This document shows, piece after piece, positions 12,336-24,119 of a stretch of 64,000 nt of DNA (position 1 is the first letter of the stretch; each line of letters starts with the position of its first letter). The notes beneath the pieces were generated by a model. It saw only the letters and a program-made list of their open reading frames with translations. It searched no databases and had not been told where the DNA came from. A program made the position numbers and the translations under genes. The stretch lies in contig JAQPZY010001621.1 of the NCBI GenBank assembly GCA_029931535.1, positions 1,116,001 to 1,180,000 of the forward strand, written 5' to 3'. This DNA comes from Margaritifera margaritifera (taxonomy: Eukaryota > Mollusca > Bivalvia > Unionida > Margaritiferidae).

Positions 12336-13990
12336 TCAGAGATCAAAACTGAATAAATCAGACTGGGACACGTTTAAGTTCCTCTGCGAATCCTAAACGT
12401 GTCAACAAACCCTAATGCTTGCAGAGAACCTTTCACTCTCGGTGAACTAGAAGACTCTCTTGATCGAGACCATGACACGACAGCAGGAGCAGATGACATC
12501 CATTATGAACTTCTGAAACATATATGTGATACAGCTGTCAATACACTTATAAACATTTTCAATAAAATTTGGGAAACTGGCGACTTTCCGCCGTCATGGC
12601 AAGAAGCAACAGTAATAGCAGTACCCAAACCTACAAAGGACCATCCTGTCACTTCGAACTATAGTCCAATATCACTAACATGCTGTATTTACAAAACCAT
12701 GGAATAAATGATAATGACAGACTTCTATCTTGAATCCCAAAAAACTACTATCAGACTTTTAGTATGGATTCAGACGACACAAAAGCACAATTGACCATCT
12801 ATTTAGACTTCAAACATATATTAGAAAAGATTTCATGAAGAAAGGACATATATAAGCCATCTATTTTACCTAGAGAAATCATATGACACTACGTGAAAGT
12901 ACGGCATAATGAATGCCCTATTCAACCTAAGTCTACAGGGTCTCCTACCTAATTTTATATTGAATTTGTTTGGTTAAAGATAGATATTTCAATGTTAAAG
13001 TAGGTATCATCCTTTCTGAAAGCCAACCTTAGGACATGGGTGTACCTCAGGGCAGCATATTGTCAGGTACCCTATTCAATATCATAATTAATAGCCTATT
13101 CATATGCCTTAATCTAGGAACTGACGGCTCATGATACGTTGACGACTTTTTGATCTGCTATTGATCAAAGAATATACATACAATTAAACACCAACTACAG
13201 ATATGCTTAAATTGGGTTCAGAAATGGTTAGAAAAAAAAACGGGTTCAAAGTTTCAACATCTAAAACTGTTTGTATGCGCTTCTGTCGATTATCTAAATT
13301 TCATGATGACCCCAAAAAATATATTGACGGTTCTCTTATTCCTTTAAACTGAATACCGACCTGTATATTAGATACCTCAGGGACAAATGTAAAAAGTCCC
13401 GAATTTGATACGAGTCGTGGCAAACACAGGTTGGGGAGCAGACAGGAAGGTCTTACTCCGGTTATACCGACCTAAACTTGACTATGGATCGATCGTGTAC
13501 GGATCAGCTCGCAAATCTTACCTGCAAACGCTTGATCCGATACACAATCAGGGACTTAGACTTTGTCTGGGAGCATTTAGAACTTCCGCTCAGAAACACT
13601 ACATGCTGAGGCAAATGACCATCGCTTTATCTGAGACTAACGAAATTGGTTCTTCAGTATAATATCAAACAATCCTTTAATACACATAATTCCGCATATG
13701 ATGTCGTCTTTTCATCAAGTTTACATATTCAAGAGTATTCCTAATGGCTAAGGACACTTCATTTCCTGGACCTGATTCATTTTAATTACATTGATAAATG
13801 AGAATAATCGTCAATATTTATGATTGGACCTCCGATTACATATTGATCATTTGCAGTGTACATATCAAATTTCTGTGAAACGGTCCATCTCTACAACAAA
13901 TACACCACAATAACGTCTTCTTTCCGCTAAAGATCGTTCCGAACCCATTTCAACTCAATCATTATCACTCCCTAAGAATATATGTAACTC
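12336..13990 (+). pseudogene. LINE reverse transcriptase relic (I/Jockey-like group)
   Basis: A frame-shifted non-LTR retrotransposon ORF2 fragment. In order: SDWDTFKFLCE (linker before the RT), FTLGELEDSL and TAGADDIHYELLK (RT start), WQEATVIAVPKP and SNYSPISLTCCIYKTME (fingers, 12.6-12.7 kb), EKSYDTT (12.87 kb, motif A region, where catalytic Asp is expected in FDLEKAYD), MGVPQGSILSGTLFN (13.04 kb), YVDDF (13.14 kb, the catalytic YxDD box), then the thumb motif YGSIVYGSARKSYL through LRLCLGAFRTS (13.5 kb). At least five frame changes or stops break it. The endonuclease is missing upstream, and the RNase H expected downstream is not clear. It belongs to the same family as the 54.2-55.5 kb copy, which keeps RNase H. 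It lies in lectin intron 1. Confidence 0.85.
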
Positions 13991-14420
13991 AACACGTTGG
14001 TAGCGACTCACGTATACGTTGGTTTTTGGTCGGTAATGACTTTAAATTAGAAAAATTATTTTAAGAAAAAGTCAAGTATCTGAATATTGGTCATATTTAA
14101 ATGGAAATATGCGTTTATTTTACTTATTAAATTAATTGCTATTCTGGAATAGCATATCTGATCACGTATCTTGGGACACTTTCCGTGCATTTTATAAGCA
14201 ATAACAACTGTCACTGACAGGATACGACACTTCGTTCATTTAGACATTTTGTTCTTGCTTTTGGCTACTATTCATGGAAGATAAAAATAAAGTAAGATAC
14301 TATAAAATATAAAATAAAAAAAAATCCTTTTCCGTAAAAAGATCGAAGCTATGATTAAAGTATAAGACAAATTTGATGCTTAACTTTGATATAACTTTGA
14401 CTCGAGTTTTTACATGTAAT
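13991..14420. other. intron, nothing recognised
   Basis: AT-rich sequence between the LINE relic and the minisatellite. Confidence 0.5.
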
Positions 14421-15171
14421 AGCCCAAGTAGTCCAAGCTCATATAGCCCATGTAGTCCAAGCTTATGTAGCCCATGTAGCCCATGTAGTCCAAGCTCATG
14501 TAGCCCATGTAGTCCAAGCTTATATAGCCCATGTAGCCCATGTAGTCCAAGCTCATGTAGCCCATGTAGTCTAAGCTCATGTAGCCCATGTAGCCCAAGT
14601 AGTCCAAGCTCATGTAGCCCATGTAGTCTAAGCTCATGTAATCCATGTAGTCCAAGCTCATGTAGCCCATGTAGTCTTAGCTCATGTAGCCCATGTAATC
14701 CATGTAGTCCAAGCTCATGTAGCCCATGTAGCCCAAGTAGTCCAAGCTCATGTAGCCCATGTAGTCTAAGCTCATGTATCCCATGTAATCCATGTAGTCC
14801 AAGCTCATGTAGCCCATGTAATCCATGTAGTCCAAGCTCATGTAGCCCAAGTAGTCCAAGTTCATATAGCCCATGTAGTCCAAGTTCATATAGCCCATGT
14901 AGTCCAAGCTCATGTAGCTCATGTAGTCCAAGTTCATATAGCCCATGTAGTCCAAGCTCATGTAGCTCATGTAGTCCAAGTTCATATAGCCCATGTAGTC
15001 CAAGCTCATGTAGCCCAAGTAGTCCAAGTTCATATAGCCCATGTAGTCCAAGTTCATATAGCCCATGTAGTCCAAGCTCATGTAGCTCATGTAGCCCATG
15101 CAGTCCAGGCTCATGTAGCCCATGTAGCCCATGCAGTCCAAGTTCATATAGCCCATGTAGTCCAAACTCAC
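14421..15171. repeat. Cys-Ser-Pro coding minisatellite, open on both strands
   Basis: About 750 bp built from 9- and 15-bp blocks (AGCCCATGT, AGTCCAAGCTCATGT) that combine into 24-bp and longer units. All periods are multiples of three, so the plus frame (14373-15251) stays open for 292 codons as SSCSPCSPSSCSPC. Minus frames stay open as MGYMSLDYMGYM. Both readings follow from repeat arithmetic. I see no flanking splice signals or start context that would make either a gene, and the array sits inside a lectin intron. Transcription of a Cys/Ser/Pro-rich peptide cannot be excluded. Confidence 0.85.
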
Positions 15172-15868
15172 AGGTTCATAGAAGAGATCTTATTCATCCA
15201 TTCTCTTTATGCAGTCGCTGTGATATATGTTTTTCACAGTTGAATGGGTAATGTTTCTTATTTCCTTTTTTGTGATGATAGTATATTTTGTATTACATCA
15301 AGTGGAGGGGATAAAATCCTGAACTTTTGTTAATATTTGTATATGTACATATGTAAGTCAGTATTACAATGTTATTATTGAACGTCTGCACAAGGACCAG
15401 TTGGCTTATTGCAATAAAGATTGTACTGTGTTCATAGAGGTGGTAGTAATATTTTAGTGCTGTTGGCTGCGTCGGCTTCCATTGATGTTATCCACTTGGA
15501 CGAAAACACGGTGTTAAGTATTGAACTTGTCAGGTTTTTAATTTGTGCTCGTGTATGTGGTAATGTTGTTTTAAACATTCAAGTGACCGCCGTTTGTATC
15601 GGCATAGTTTTATTCTTTTGTATTCTTTATTTTGGGTATTTGTCGAGGTTAAACCACAAATTTAAATACTTAACTAGTATGCCAACGTTGACAGGCAAAA
15701 CCACGGATTTAAGTACCAATTTTTTATATTTTTTTTTACAAAACCACGAAAATTGAGCCCTACGAAAATAAATGATACTACAGTATTATATTATTATTCG
15801 TTTATGTATCTGTCTTTGCATCTGATCATTTTGGTTGGACCAAGTGTAGTTTTTATTTTCTATTTTAG
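15172..15868. other. intron, nothing recognised
   Basis: The 111-codon plus frame at 15421-15756 has hydrophobic stretches but no family resemblance. Sequence from 15840 is a T-rich acceptor tract for the next exon. Confidence 0.5.
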
Positions 15869-15968
15869 ATGATTGGAGACAGCGATTCCGCCTGGATAGG
15901 TCTCATTCCGTCCAAGAACAAAAAATGGATCTGGATGGATGGTTCTTTCTTCGACCTTAAAATTGAAG
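15869..15968 (+). CDS. C-type lectin-like domain, exon B (core)
   Basis: The acceptor TATTTTAG precedes it. The exon begins in phase 0, matching exon A, and ends in phase 1 at GAAG before GTTGCA, matching exon C. It reads MIGDSDSAWIGLIPS and KKWIWMDGSFFDL: the WIGL core strand and the W-x-WxDGS strand that define the middle of a CTLD. After DGS a typical domain continues with an NWxPGEPNN-like loop holding the Ca2+ and sugar contacts. Here only a short FFDLKIE is left before the exon ends. Either the loop is truly missing or a further small phase 1-1 exon lies in the 16-kb intron. The donor is weak after GT (T at +3), but it is the only nearby one in the right phase. Confidence 0.85.
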
Positions 15969-16439
15969 GTTGCAATTTGGTGATGATTCTGTTTTTATTT
16001 TTTATAAGAAGAATGTAGATGATATATCTCAGTCTTCTATTACATATACGCTGATATAAAGTATACTACTGTTGCTAATCATCATTATTATTACACTACT
16101 CCATTAATTAGACGTATGAAATACCCATCTCATTACTTTTCTTTTTATTTACAAATGTATGTAAATATTTCGTCATAACGTTACACATCATAGAAATACA
16201 AAGTTCAAGGCGTCAGGATGCACACTGCACGTTAAAATCACCAAACTCATTTTAACTTTTTTTTTTAAAAAAACGAAACTCGTCAATCTGAGTCATAAAA
16301 TACATAGAGTGATCTTAGATTTGTGCTGGCATAAAAAGTCAGTAACTAATTCACTGATTTCAGCGTGATTTGAGAAACATATAATTCTACAAACCGTTTC
16401 ACAAATTATATGAAATGAGCACAGCACTCATATACTCTA
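15969..16439. other. intron, nothing recognised
   Basis: AT-rich sequence without coding or repeat signals. Confidence 0.5.
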
Positions 16440-16792
16440 ATATTCTGTATATCGCGTTGTATATTTTAGCGTTGACAGGGGCAGATACTGGAATATCGTT
16501 TAGGAGTGGGGTAAAAAAAGTTGTCAAGTATACTGTGGGATGGAACCTCGTCCCCTCCCCAACCCGTCCACCATTGGATCCGCCTCTGATTCGTATAAAT
16601 ATATACCTGTACATAGTGCTGTATATTTTAGCGTTCAGATAAACATATAGTTGTATATCGCGCTGTATATTTTAGCGTTCTGAGCAACACATACCTTTAT
16701 ATCGCGTTGATTATTTTAGCGTTCAGAGAAACATATATTTATAAAACGCGTTGTATTTATTAGCATTCAGATAAACGTATACAATTATTATC
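16440..16792. repeat. tandem repeat of about 45 bp, interrupted by a MITE
   Basis: Diverged units share ATATCGCGTTGTATATTTTA followed by GCGTTCAGATAAAC. A 113-bp insertion splits the array. Confidence 0.75.
16476..16588. mobile_element. 113-bp MITE-like insertion
   Basis: The left end CAGGGGCAGAT and the inverse of the right end, CAGAGGCGGAT, form imperfect terminal inverted repeats of the hAT-like kind. No transposase is present. Confidence 0.5.
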
Positions 16793-18160
16793 TTTACATT
16801 AGAAACTCTAAGGTAATCAATGGAATAATTATCACCCTAGCCGTATATCAGTCCCTGCTCCATTCATACTAAGGATCATTGTATATTAAAATTCAATAAA
16901 TGCCAACAATTGCAAATACTGACATTTTATATTGCACATTCAGACAGACTCTACATTTCTGTATTGTCAAAGTGATTACTCTCCGTGTAATTAGATTCAG
17001 CCAGCGCTGATGGATATCTGTGCAAGTTGTTGAGCATTAACAAACAAATCTTGTCTAAGGAACTTAACAACAGACATAATTTATCGATTTCCTATCCTGT
17101 TGTATTGAACTGTTGTTAAGCTTGTCTCTCTTAGAATGGTAACCTGTGAAAAGTGAAGAAGCCTTCTTTCACCAAAAGAGAAAGAAGGAAGTGTTTTCAC
17201 GGAATCGCGATTCCACGAGTCGTCTTAATTTCTCCCCCAAGACAATCCAACATTTCGTTAGGTGCAAGCGACTCTAACATTAAGATATCTATGAAAGGCA
17301 ATCACCGCCAAAAATAGATTTCTTTATAAAAGCCGTATAAACTGTAAGAGTTGTTGAAATTAAAGCCAGAAAGAAAGCACACAATTATTTGTAACCAGCC
17401 GAATTGGTTAAATATAAATATAAATAAAAAGCATTGTATGTATATTTTTAAAGATCTTTAAATTTCTATCTTCAATAAAATGTCATGACTTAACAAATAA
17501 ATTACTGAAGACTTGTTCATTATTCCTCAGGGTTTTGCAAATATTCAATATCCCTGTGTAGGAATGTATTCCACATGATTTGTAGACGAATAACAACCAC
17601 AACGCTGACTGTTTGGTCTGGTACATATTAAAATATTATGCTTTCCGTATTGTTCATTACCTGTGTATTTCTGAGGAGAAAAAATTCATACAAATATAGA
17701 AGATACATGAGTTTGAATTTTCCCACCATATCGTGCATTACTTTTCATAACAATGTCGGTTTCTTATGTAAACAAATGACAGTCCGCATTTTGTATTTCA
17801 TATTTCAGATATTGTATAAGTTAGCTCCCTTTGTGCAAGGGATTGGCTTCCCATAGTACGAAGTTGGCTAAGCAGTATGTAGCTGAAAGAACATTTTTCT
17901 AAGTTTAAAATGATTTTCAAAGAAATAGTTTTCAATCAATTTATCTGATTTTGAATTTATATAAAATAAACAGAATTATGTTGCTTTTTAATATATCATA
18001 ACAATCATTAGTAAAAAATTAACAAAACCAAAACGACTTGAGATCACCCGCGAACAAAATACGCAATTCTGCCTACAGGTGGAAATAGTTTTTCATAAAT
18101 ATTTCCCAGCACCCCCACCCCACACCGTACACTACATTTTCAATTTATTAACCCCGTGCC
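16793..18160. other. intron, nothing recognised
   Basis: No supported gene or RNA. Confidence 0.5.
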
Positions 18161-18163
18161 TTC

Positions 18164-18169
18164 TCTCTC

Positions 18170-18222
<53 letters not shown>

Positions 18223-18252
18223 TGCACACACACGCACACACACACACACAAA
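18164..18252. repeat. (TC)n then (CA)n microsatellite
   Basis: About 55 bp of TC followed by CA-rich units. Confidence 0.97.
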
Positions 18253-19306
18253 AACTTGTTCAGTTTATACAGATATTGTAGGCAAATTTAACTCGACTCA
18301 TCACAATTGTTTACATATGTGGTAGGATGATATCAGTATTTATTATCAAAACAACTAAGCAGAGCAAGATCTAAAACGCGATATGGACTGAAAATAACCA
18401 AGTCCACTGGCTGCATCTGTTGGGGACAAACTGACTGGGAATCCACTATTTAGTCAAGAAGTTACTGTGTTTCTTTCACTAGCTTTGAAATTGTTAGGCG
18501 GAGCAATGCTACGTCACCCAATAGGCGAGGTTGATTTACAGTGTACATCAATAAGCAGCTTCAGTAGTCTTAGGAAATGTAAGTGCTAGGCAACGTCCTC
18601 CATTATTAGTATAATCAACTGAACGTTGGAACTTTTATTTCCACGGGTCTATTAACATGAAGCGTAAGATTATTAATGGAAAGTTGATGCAGTTTATTCC
18701 CTTTGTCTCAAAGACATTTGATGTAACTAGTTTTAGCACAGCCTTAATGAGAGTCAAGTGGATAGTAAAACCAATTGTTTTTGTTTTTGTTTTTTTCTCA
18801 ACAAAGCCCAAGAATACTTGAATTAATTAACTTGGCATCAATTGCTTACTATGATCTCAGATTAATTAACTTGGCATCAGTTGCTTACTATGATATCAGA
18901 TTAATTAACTTGGCATCAATTGCTTACTATGATATCAGACAGACGGATGTATAATAAAGATCAGCTAAATCTGTAATTTATTTCATCATAATGCCTCCCC
19001 ATTGCACCGCCTTGACTTATCTAGTATTTTATCTTATCCTTAGAGTGTAACTTTTACTGCATATTTAATATAAATGTGCAGATTTCCGTGTTATACCTCA
19101 GATCACATATTCTACCTGGGCCTTGATGGGTTTTATGTTGCTAGTGTATACACTATAATCAAATTGGCGGTAGTTTGGTTTGATCTTGTGTAATTATTAT
19201 TTTATAGTGAATTTCAAAAAATATTTTAGTAAATTTTTCGAATTTTGTCTCTTAATAAGTACATTCTTTTGTTTAGCATGTTTAATTGACATATAAAGAT
19301 GGAACT
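18253..19306. other. intron with one short tandem array
   Basis: Nothing coding. The 38-bp array at 18823-18939 is listed separately. Confidence 0.5.
18823..18939. repeat. 38-39 bp tandem repeat, three copies
   Basis: Units contain TTAATTAACTTGGCATCA then TTGCTTACTATGAT(C/A)TCAG. Confidence 0.92.
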
Positions 19307-19862
19307 AGTAGATGTTAAAGGCTGTATTTTACCTCAGTCCCCACCCCAGGGGGGGGGGCTGGGGCCCCAAACCTCTCAGGAGCCTTTAAAATGTGGACTT
19401 GCACCAGACAATCCCTCATTGACTGATCCAACATGCTACTTGTCTTGCAGACCGTTTCCCCACGAGATCGGACAAAACTGGGAGTTTTACATTACGGTCC
19501 TTTTACATGACCTACCTCGCCACTCACCCACCATATTATGACTTACCTCTTAGTAGCTCCCTTCCTGTGTCGGCATTTACTGTCACAGTTAGATGGTCTT
19601 GTCACGTTGTGACAGAACGGCCGAAATGTTTACCTAATAAATCTCTCTCACAAAGAGTGGTGAGCCCAAACATATTGTATCCAACGCAGAATGTTTTCAT
19701 CCTTGATTACACAAAATGATTGTAACCTAATAAAACTCCCTCATAGCTCAAATATACTATATACAGCGCAGATTGTGTTAATCCATTGATTGCATCATCC
19801 GAAAGATTACTCACCTAGGCGAGGCACCGCCCAAGAATTTATTTTTTTCAGATGAAGTAGTT
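19307..19862 (+). repeat. left terminal inverted repeat of the Polinton
   Basis: Inverse of 30488-31045. Shared blocks include GACTTGCACCAG, ACTGATCC(A/G)ACATGCTA, CTGTCACAGTT (with small changes), the GGCCGAAAT segment, ATTACTCACC(T) and the innermost TCAGATGAAGTAGT. The arms differ by many substitutions and small indels, so the insertion is old. Similarity may extend a little beyond 19307. Confidence 0.85.
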
Positions 19863-19864
19863 GT

Positions 19865-19940
<76 letters not shown>
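19863..19940. repeat. (GA)n microsatellite at the inner TIR edge
   Basis: About 70 bp of pure GA directly after the left inverted repeat. Confidence 0.97.
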
Positions 19941-20269
19941 GGGCCAAAGTCCCACATTATTCTTTAAATAAATATAGTCGAAAGAGTATACAGCTTGAGA
20001 ATTATGTTTCTTATCAAAAATAGGTGCGCCTGGTTCAAACTGGGAACTAGAGAGGTATGTGGGATAAACGGTGTGGGTATCTACTGCCATGCTCATGCAG
20101 CGAAGAGCAGAAAAGGATCGGTAAGGGTTGTGGAGGTAACACCATGGCAAGAGACTTCTAAAGAATATACATAAAGGCAAGGAAGCAGTTTGACAAGGTT
20201 ATCTGTGAGATGAGGACACATAATAATTTTTTTAGAGGATCATTGATGTTAAAATATACATATTAAGCA

Positions 20270-20840
20270 ATGTCTGCTGCTGGGCGATTGGTAGAGTTGC
20301 TTCGGAGGGGGCTGCTGACAAGGAGAGAGTATGAGACTGCAAGTGGGCGAGGCTGACCAAAGGCCAGTTGCAGAACCCAGGTGCAACACTGAGCTTTCAG
20401 TTTCGGCTCCAGGAGCAGGGTAAAGCCTCCAGTTCCGGCTCCCACGCGTATACCGTTGACGTCATGACAGACGAAGTGCTTAATTATGAGTGGCCTGTTC
20501 CACAGGTTATCGACAGGCTAACTGTTTTAGCCCTGCCAGTCTTCCTAGAGCGGCAAGGCAGACTCGATGCGACTATGAAAGACTGCCTCGCCACCGTGCC
20601 TGAAAATCACAAGCTCGAAGCAGACGCTTTGGCATTTCTTATTGCCATGACACCTAGTGCTCGGAACATCATCGGCAGGGAGCTGGAAGACTCGTTAATG
20701 TAACGGGTTATGTTCGGACTAGCGCCACCGCATCCATGCGCATTGACGAGATTGAGCAGTATGTCACCCAAGCCAAAATCCGCAATTCAACTAAGCATAG
20801 AAGAGTACACGCGCGATGGGTCCGAGGTGCGCGACACTTG
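20270..20840 (+). pseudogene. Polinton leading open region, function unknown
   Basis: A plus-strand frame (20368-20703, 111 codons) reads VIDRLTVLALPVFLERQGRL and ENHKLEADALAFL before a stop. A second frame continues with ASMRIDEIEQYVTQAKIRN. It lies just upstream of the PolB N-terminus and in the same direction. It may be the N-terminal extension of that gene or a separate small gene. I do not recognise it. Confidence 0.4.
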
Positions 20841-20847
20841 ATCTAGG

Positions 20848-21622
20848 CCTGTCGCAATACCGCCCGTTTCGAGGCTACAGCTACATTCCAACGCCAAAGT
20901 GCATTCTGCCGCGATCCGTTATCAATGTGAAAAACACCAACAATTGTTGTTTAGAGTAGGCCATCCTGTCGGCTCTATACACAGCAGCAGTCGGTAGAAA
21001 TGTTGACCGGCCAGAAAAATAACGCCAGCACCTGGACAAGCTCGACTCTGCTGGTTTTGACTTACCCGTGAAGGTGAGTGACACTGGAAAATTTGAGCGC
21101 CGAAACCCGGAAATTGCAGTTAGCGTCTTTGACTGGGAAAAGGGCCTCTACCCGCTATGCATCAGCAAGGAAGCACTGTAGATCTACTGATGCTCGCCGA
21201 GGGTGAAAAGAACCACTATGTGTGAATAAAGGACCTCAGCCAGATGGTATTTAACCACAATATTAACAACCGAAAGAAGCACTTCTGCCGCCGGTGCCTC
21301 CGCGTCTTTAGTCGGGCTGACCTATTGGAAGCTCACACTAAAGACTGCCGCGGTATAGACGAAAAGACCTAGCGCGTGTCCTTACCAGAGACAGGTGAGA
21401 ACATCCTGTCGTTCCAGAACTACCACCGCCAGAGGCGTGTTCCATACATCATGTATGCGGATTTCGAGGCACTGAACGTGCCAATGAAAAAGGCCCCGCC
21501 GGTAATCCGGATAAAAACTACACGCGGGCATACGGCCACTACCGAACAGCACAATAGTAACAAGGAGTGCCTCAACGAGCTCTTCGGTTTGGATAAAAAT
21601 GCACTTAGGTGCTACCTTGGCT
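20848..21622 (+). pseudogene. Polinton DNA polymerase B, N-terminal and exonuclease part
   Basis: Degraded plus-strand reading. SYIPTPKCILPRSVINVKN and the ALYTAAVGRN segment match the N-terminal block of these polymerases. SAGFDLPVKVSDTGKFER and NPEIAVSVF follow. A CCHC-type finger comes next (HFCRRCLRVFSRADLLEAH then C, 21.28-21.35 kb). RRVPYIMYADFEAL (21.43-21.47 kb) is the exonuclease Exo I motif with its Asp and Glu intact. The reading ends near 21622. The palm and thumb domains, normally over 600 more residues, are gone, and the next gene runs towards it from the other strand. At least four stops precede the exonuclease. Protein-primed replication of the element was its original role. 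Confidence 0.8.
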
Positions 21623-21910
21623 GATATACTCCAGAAGGTCGAAATGCTTGTAGGCAGCGTCGCGCATATGTTCCGGAAGTATATGGAGCTGGTATTGATG
21701 CCGTCCGCCAAGAACGCCGTTGTTAAAATTTCTTGAGAAGCTTAGGGTTTTGCCGAAACTCTTCGAGGATTCTGTTAGCAAAGTTGCCAAGGTTTCGCAG
21801 CGGCCCTTTCACCTTATTGGTGGTGGCGGCATAGGCAACGCCATGCAATGTACTCCACACTTCGGTTTCCATCGATAGCTAGATGGCCATATCAAGTTTG
21901 CAAAAGGTTT
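21605..21910 (-). pseudogene. unrecognised minus-strand Polinton fragment
   Basis: The minus reading gives PLRNLGNFANRILEEF and NPKLLKKF, then after a frame change LHILPEHMRDAAYKHFDLLE. The amphipathic, charged composition looks like former coding sequence, but I cannot assign it. Confidence 0.35.
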
Positions 21911-22019
21911 TGCAATAAATATTCGCCTGATTCAAAGATGTGGTTGAACGTGTTATTTTAACCAAGTACCAACTGCCTACAGCCGTCATTTTTTGCCCAT
22001 GACAAAGAGGAGGAGTATC

Positions 22020-22892
22020 TCAACGGGCTTTAAGGCCTGGGCCATGAATGCCCTTAGGTGTTAGCTGAGTATTTTGAGGCACAATATGTAGTTCCTTTTG
22101 AAAGTAGCTTCTACGCTGAGAACCATTTCCAGAAAGTTGATATATTGATGGATGGCCTGGGTTGTCAAACCTATCAGCGAAGGTGTACACCCGGAGAAAC
22201 CACACAGGGTCGGTAGCACGGCGTTGCCTGCATTTCAGCTCTCCCAAGCACATATAGTTACCGCACCATGGTCTTTCAGATCAGCGGTATTTTTTCATAC
22301 CAACCGGCCGAGTTACAGACACTGCAGACATTGCTGACCGCGCAGACGTAGCACGAATGGCATCAATATTTTTTTGTTGTTGCTTGTGAGCCGTGCTATC
22401 TCGCTATTTAGGGCCGCCACAACGACAAGCAGCCACCGAACCCACTCAGTGTTACGCTTTGCAGTCTCGCTCTTGGAAAGCAGCATCTCCTGTGCGTACA
22501 GGTTCCCCCAACAGCCTCTAGGCTAGAGTACGGTTGAACCTCTCCATCATGCCTTGCGCACGGTGGACGCCAAACTCGTTCCGCGTCACATGCACGCCGT
22601 TTTTGGCCAAGAGCTGCGACACGGCACCCATAAACTCCCGGTCAGCGTTAACATGCAGCAGATTGGGCCACTTGAGCGATTCCCGCACCTCGTTAGGGGC
22701 TGAAACACCAAACCGCGGCCGGGGAATTTTGTGTGGTGCGGGAACGTGAATCTTTTATTTGGCCTACTTATTGAATCATTCCCTGGGAAGATCTTGTGAG
22801 ACTTTGGCGGTTTCTGCCAGCTTTATGATAGCTTTCTCGCCCTTCCAGTAACCTCGCGGGCTGTAGCTAATTTTGGTGAGCTTAGTTTCCAT
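22020..22892 (-). pseudogene. Polinton integrase (RVE family), core partly deleted
   Basis: Minus strand, start METKLTKISYSPRGYWKG at 22892. The N-terminal helical region and the PAPHKIPRPRFGVSAPNEV linker are followed at once by LKWPNLLHVNADREF, so the segment with the first catalytic Asp of the DDE triad has been deleted. The second Asp (NADREF) and the Glu (QGMMERFNRTL) are visible. A stop follows, then shifted frames lead to the C-terminal chromo/SH3-like block (RRATDPVWFLRVYTF, KELHIVPQNTQL) ending near 22020. The family inserts the linear element DNA into the host genome. Loss of the first Asp plus several frameshifts makes this copy inactive. Confidence 0.85.
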
Positions 22893-22985
22893 AGCGTTTC
22901 CACGGCCGTTTCGTCAGCTATTGGGCTGCAAACGAGCAGCTTACTGCTGCAATTTGTAAGCGCAAAAGTTCCTGCACTTGCCAGG

Positions 22986-23638
22986 TTAGAAATAGTTATA
23001 GGCGATGTAGCACACGGTGGCGAGGCCCCCGGTAATAAACATCAGCTCGTTCTTTTGCTGAACGAACGAGGGTGTGTAAAAGTTAGAACGCTTGGGCTCG
23101 TCGCCCATCTCCGGTGTCTGTTTTTCCGCCGGTTAACAGGTAGCACTCGCGCAGAGCTTCACCGTCCTCTTGGTAAGTCTTTTAGGCATGCTGCTTGGCG
23201 AGCATTGAGGTAATCTTGATGTTTGTCGTTCCGAAGGACGTCGTTGCTATTAGACATCTTGCACCTGCGTTTCGCATACTACTATTCCGTATAAACAGTG
23301 TCGGGCGAGTGACTAATAGTGGCTGCTGGCGCCTGCGGCATTTGTCATTCCGAAGGGTCCTGCTGCTTTATGCTGGCCCTGTAGGGTAAAGTCTACTGGC
23401 TGCGGAGGCCAGCCGCGAAATAATGCGTACTCGTGGCCAGCGGCCAAAGCTAATATACGATTGCATCACGCGCTGTTGCTCGGCGTCGTTTATTGTACTC
23501 AACAAGTTGTTTACGAGAAGCAGCTCTACGTGCGTTTTAAACCTCAGTGACCTGTATTGCTTCCTGATACGGTACCGCTGACGGTTCCGACTTTGGTACT
23601 GCGGGCGGTTTCGTATTCGGTTCTGCAGTCGTACTCAT
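22986..23638 (-). pseudogene. small basic membrane protein(s) of the Polinton
   Basis: Minus reading starting MSTTAEPNTKPPAVPKSEPS, with a very basic stretch RRAASRKQLVEYNKRRR, then after several stops a second block (MSNSNDVLRNDK) and a C-terminal hydrophobic segment (LMFITGGLATVCYIAYNYF) directly before a stop. A basic N-terminus with one membrane segment is typical of small genes next to the integrase in these elements. It is possibly two genes. The exact role is unknown. Confidence 0.45.
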
Positions 23639-23661
23639 CGTTTAGTACTTTTTTATACTCT

Positions 23662-24096
23662 TCATCTTCCTGACATGCCTGTATGTATGTATGTAATCGT
23701 GCCAGCTGCAATTGGCGCTAGTACCGGGCCGTACCTGAAGTAGACGTGGCTGCTGATGCTCGTCAAAGAGGACCGGATGAGCGGATCATCTTTAAATCGC
23801 TCGCAAAGCAGCCATCCTGGTCCCAGTTTAGTCTCGTATATGGCATAGGATTTTGCAACCTCTTCATCGCTCACCACCGTTAGGTCTGAAAAGGTAAGGG
23901 GATGGCCTATATATTCTTTCACCGCTCCAGAAGCTACTAACTCGGACAGGCGGTCAAGTTGATATGCTACTGTTTCACTTTGACCGTCGGGGTACCTTCC
24001 TTCCGACTTTGCTGACAACCCATATGGTAGCTCCTCAATATTAAAGTTATTCACAGCTTCTGCCATGGTTCTTGTAAAATTCTGGATATGGTTCAC
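23662..24096 (-). CDS. Polinton-associated protein of unknown function
   Basis: An uninterrupted 144-codon minus frame, one of the best preserved in the element. It is acidic, with EELPYGLSAKSEGRYPDG, then a helical LDRLSELVASGAVKEYI and SDEEVAKSYAIYETKLGPG. The second methionine (MAEAV, residue 11) is an equally good start. The position between ATPase and integrase and the shared strand suggest an operon-like block of virion or packaging genes. I recognise it only as a conserved neighbour in such elements. Its C-terminus runs into a GTAT repeat. Confidence 0.45.
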   Translation of the reverse strand: MNHIQNFTRTMAEAVNNFNIEELPYGLSAKSEGRYPDGQSETVAYQLDRLSELVASGAVKEYIGHPLTFSDLTVVSDEEVAKSYAIYETKLGPGWLLCERFKDDPLIRSSLTSISSHVYFRYGPVLAPIAAGTITYIHTGMSGR

Positions 24097-24119
24097 TGAT
24101 TGTCAGAGTCTAAGTAGTA

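Noticed and set aside
14373..15251. 292-codon Cys-Ser-Pro reading frame as a gene
   Set aside because: It is wholly explained by a minisatellite with units divisible by three; no splice or start context supports it.
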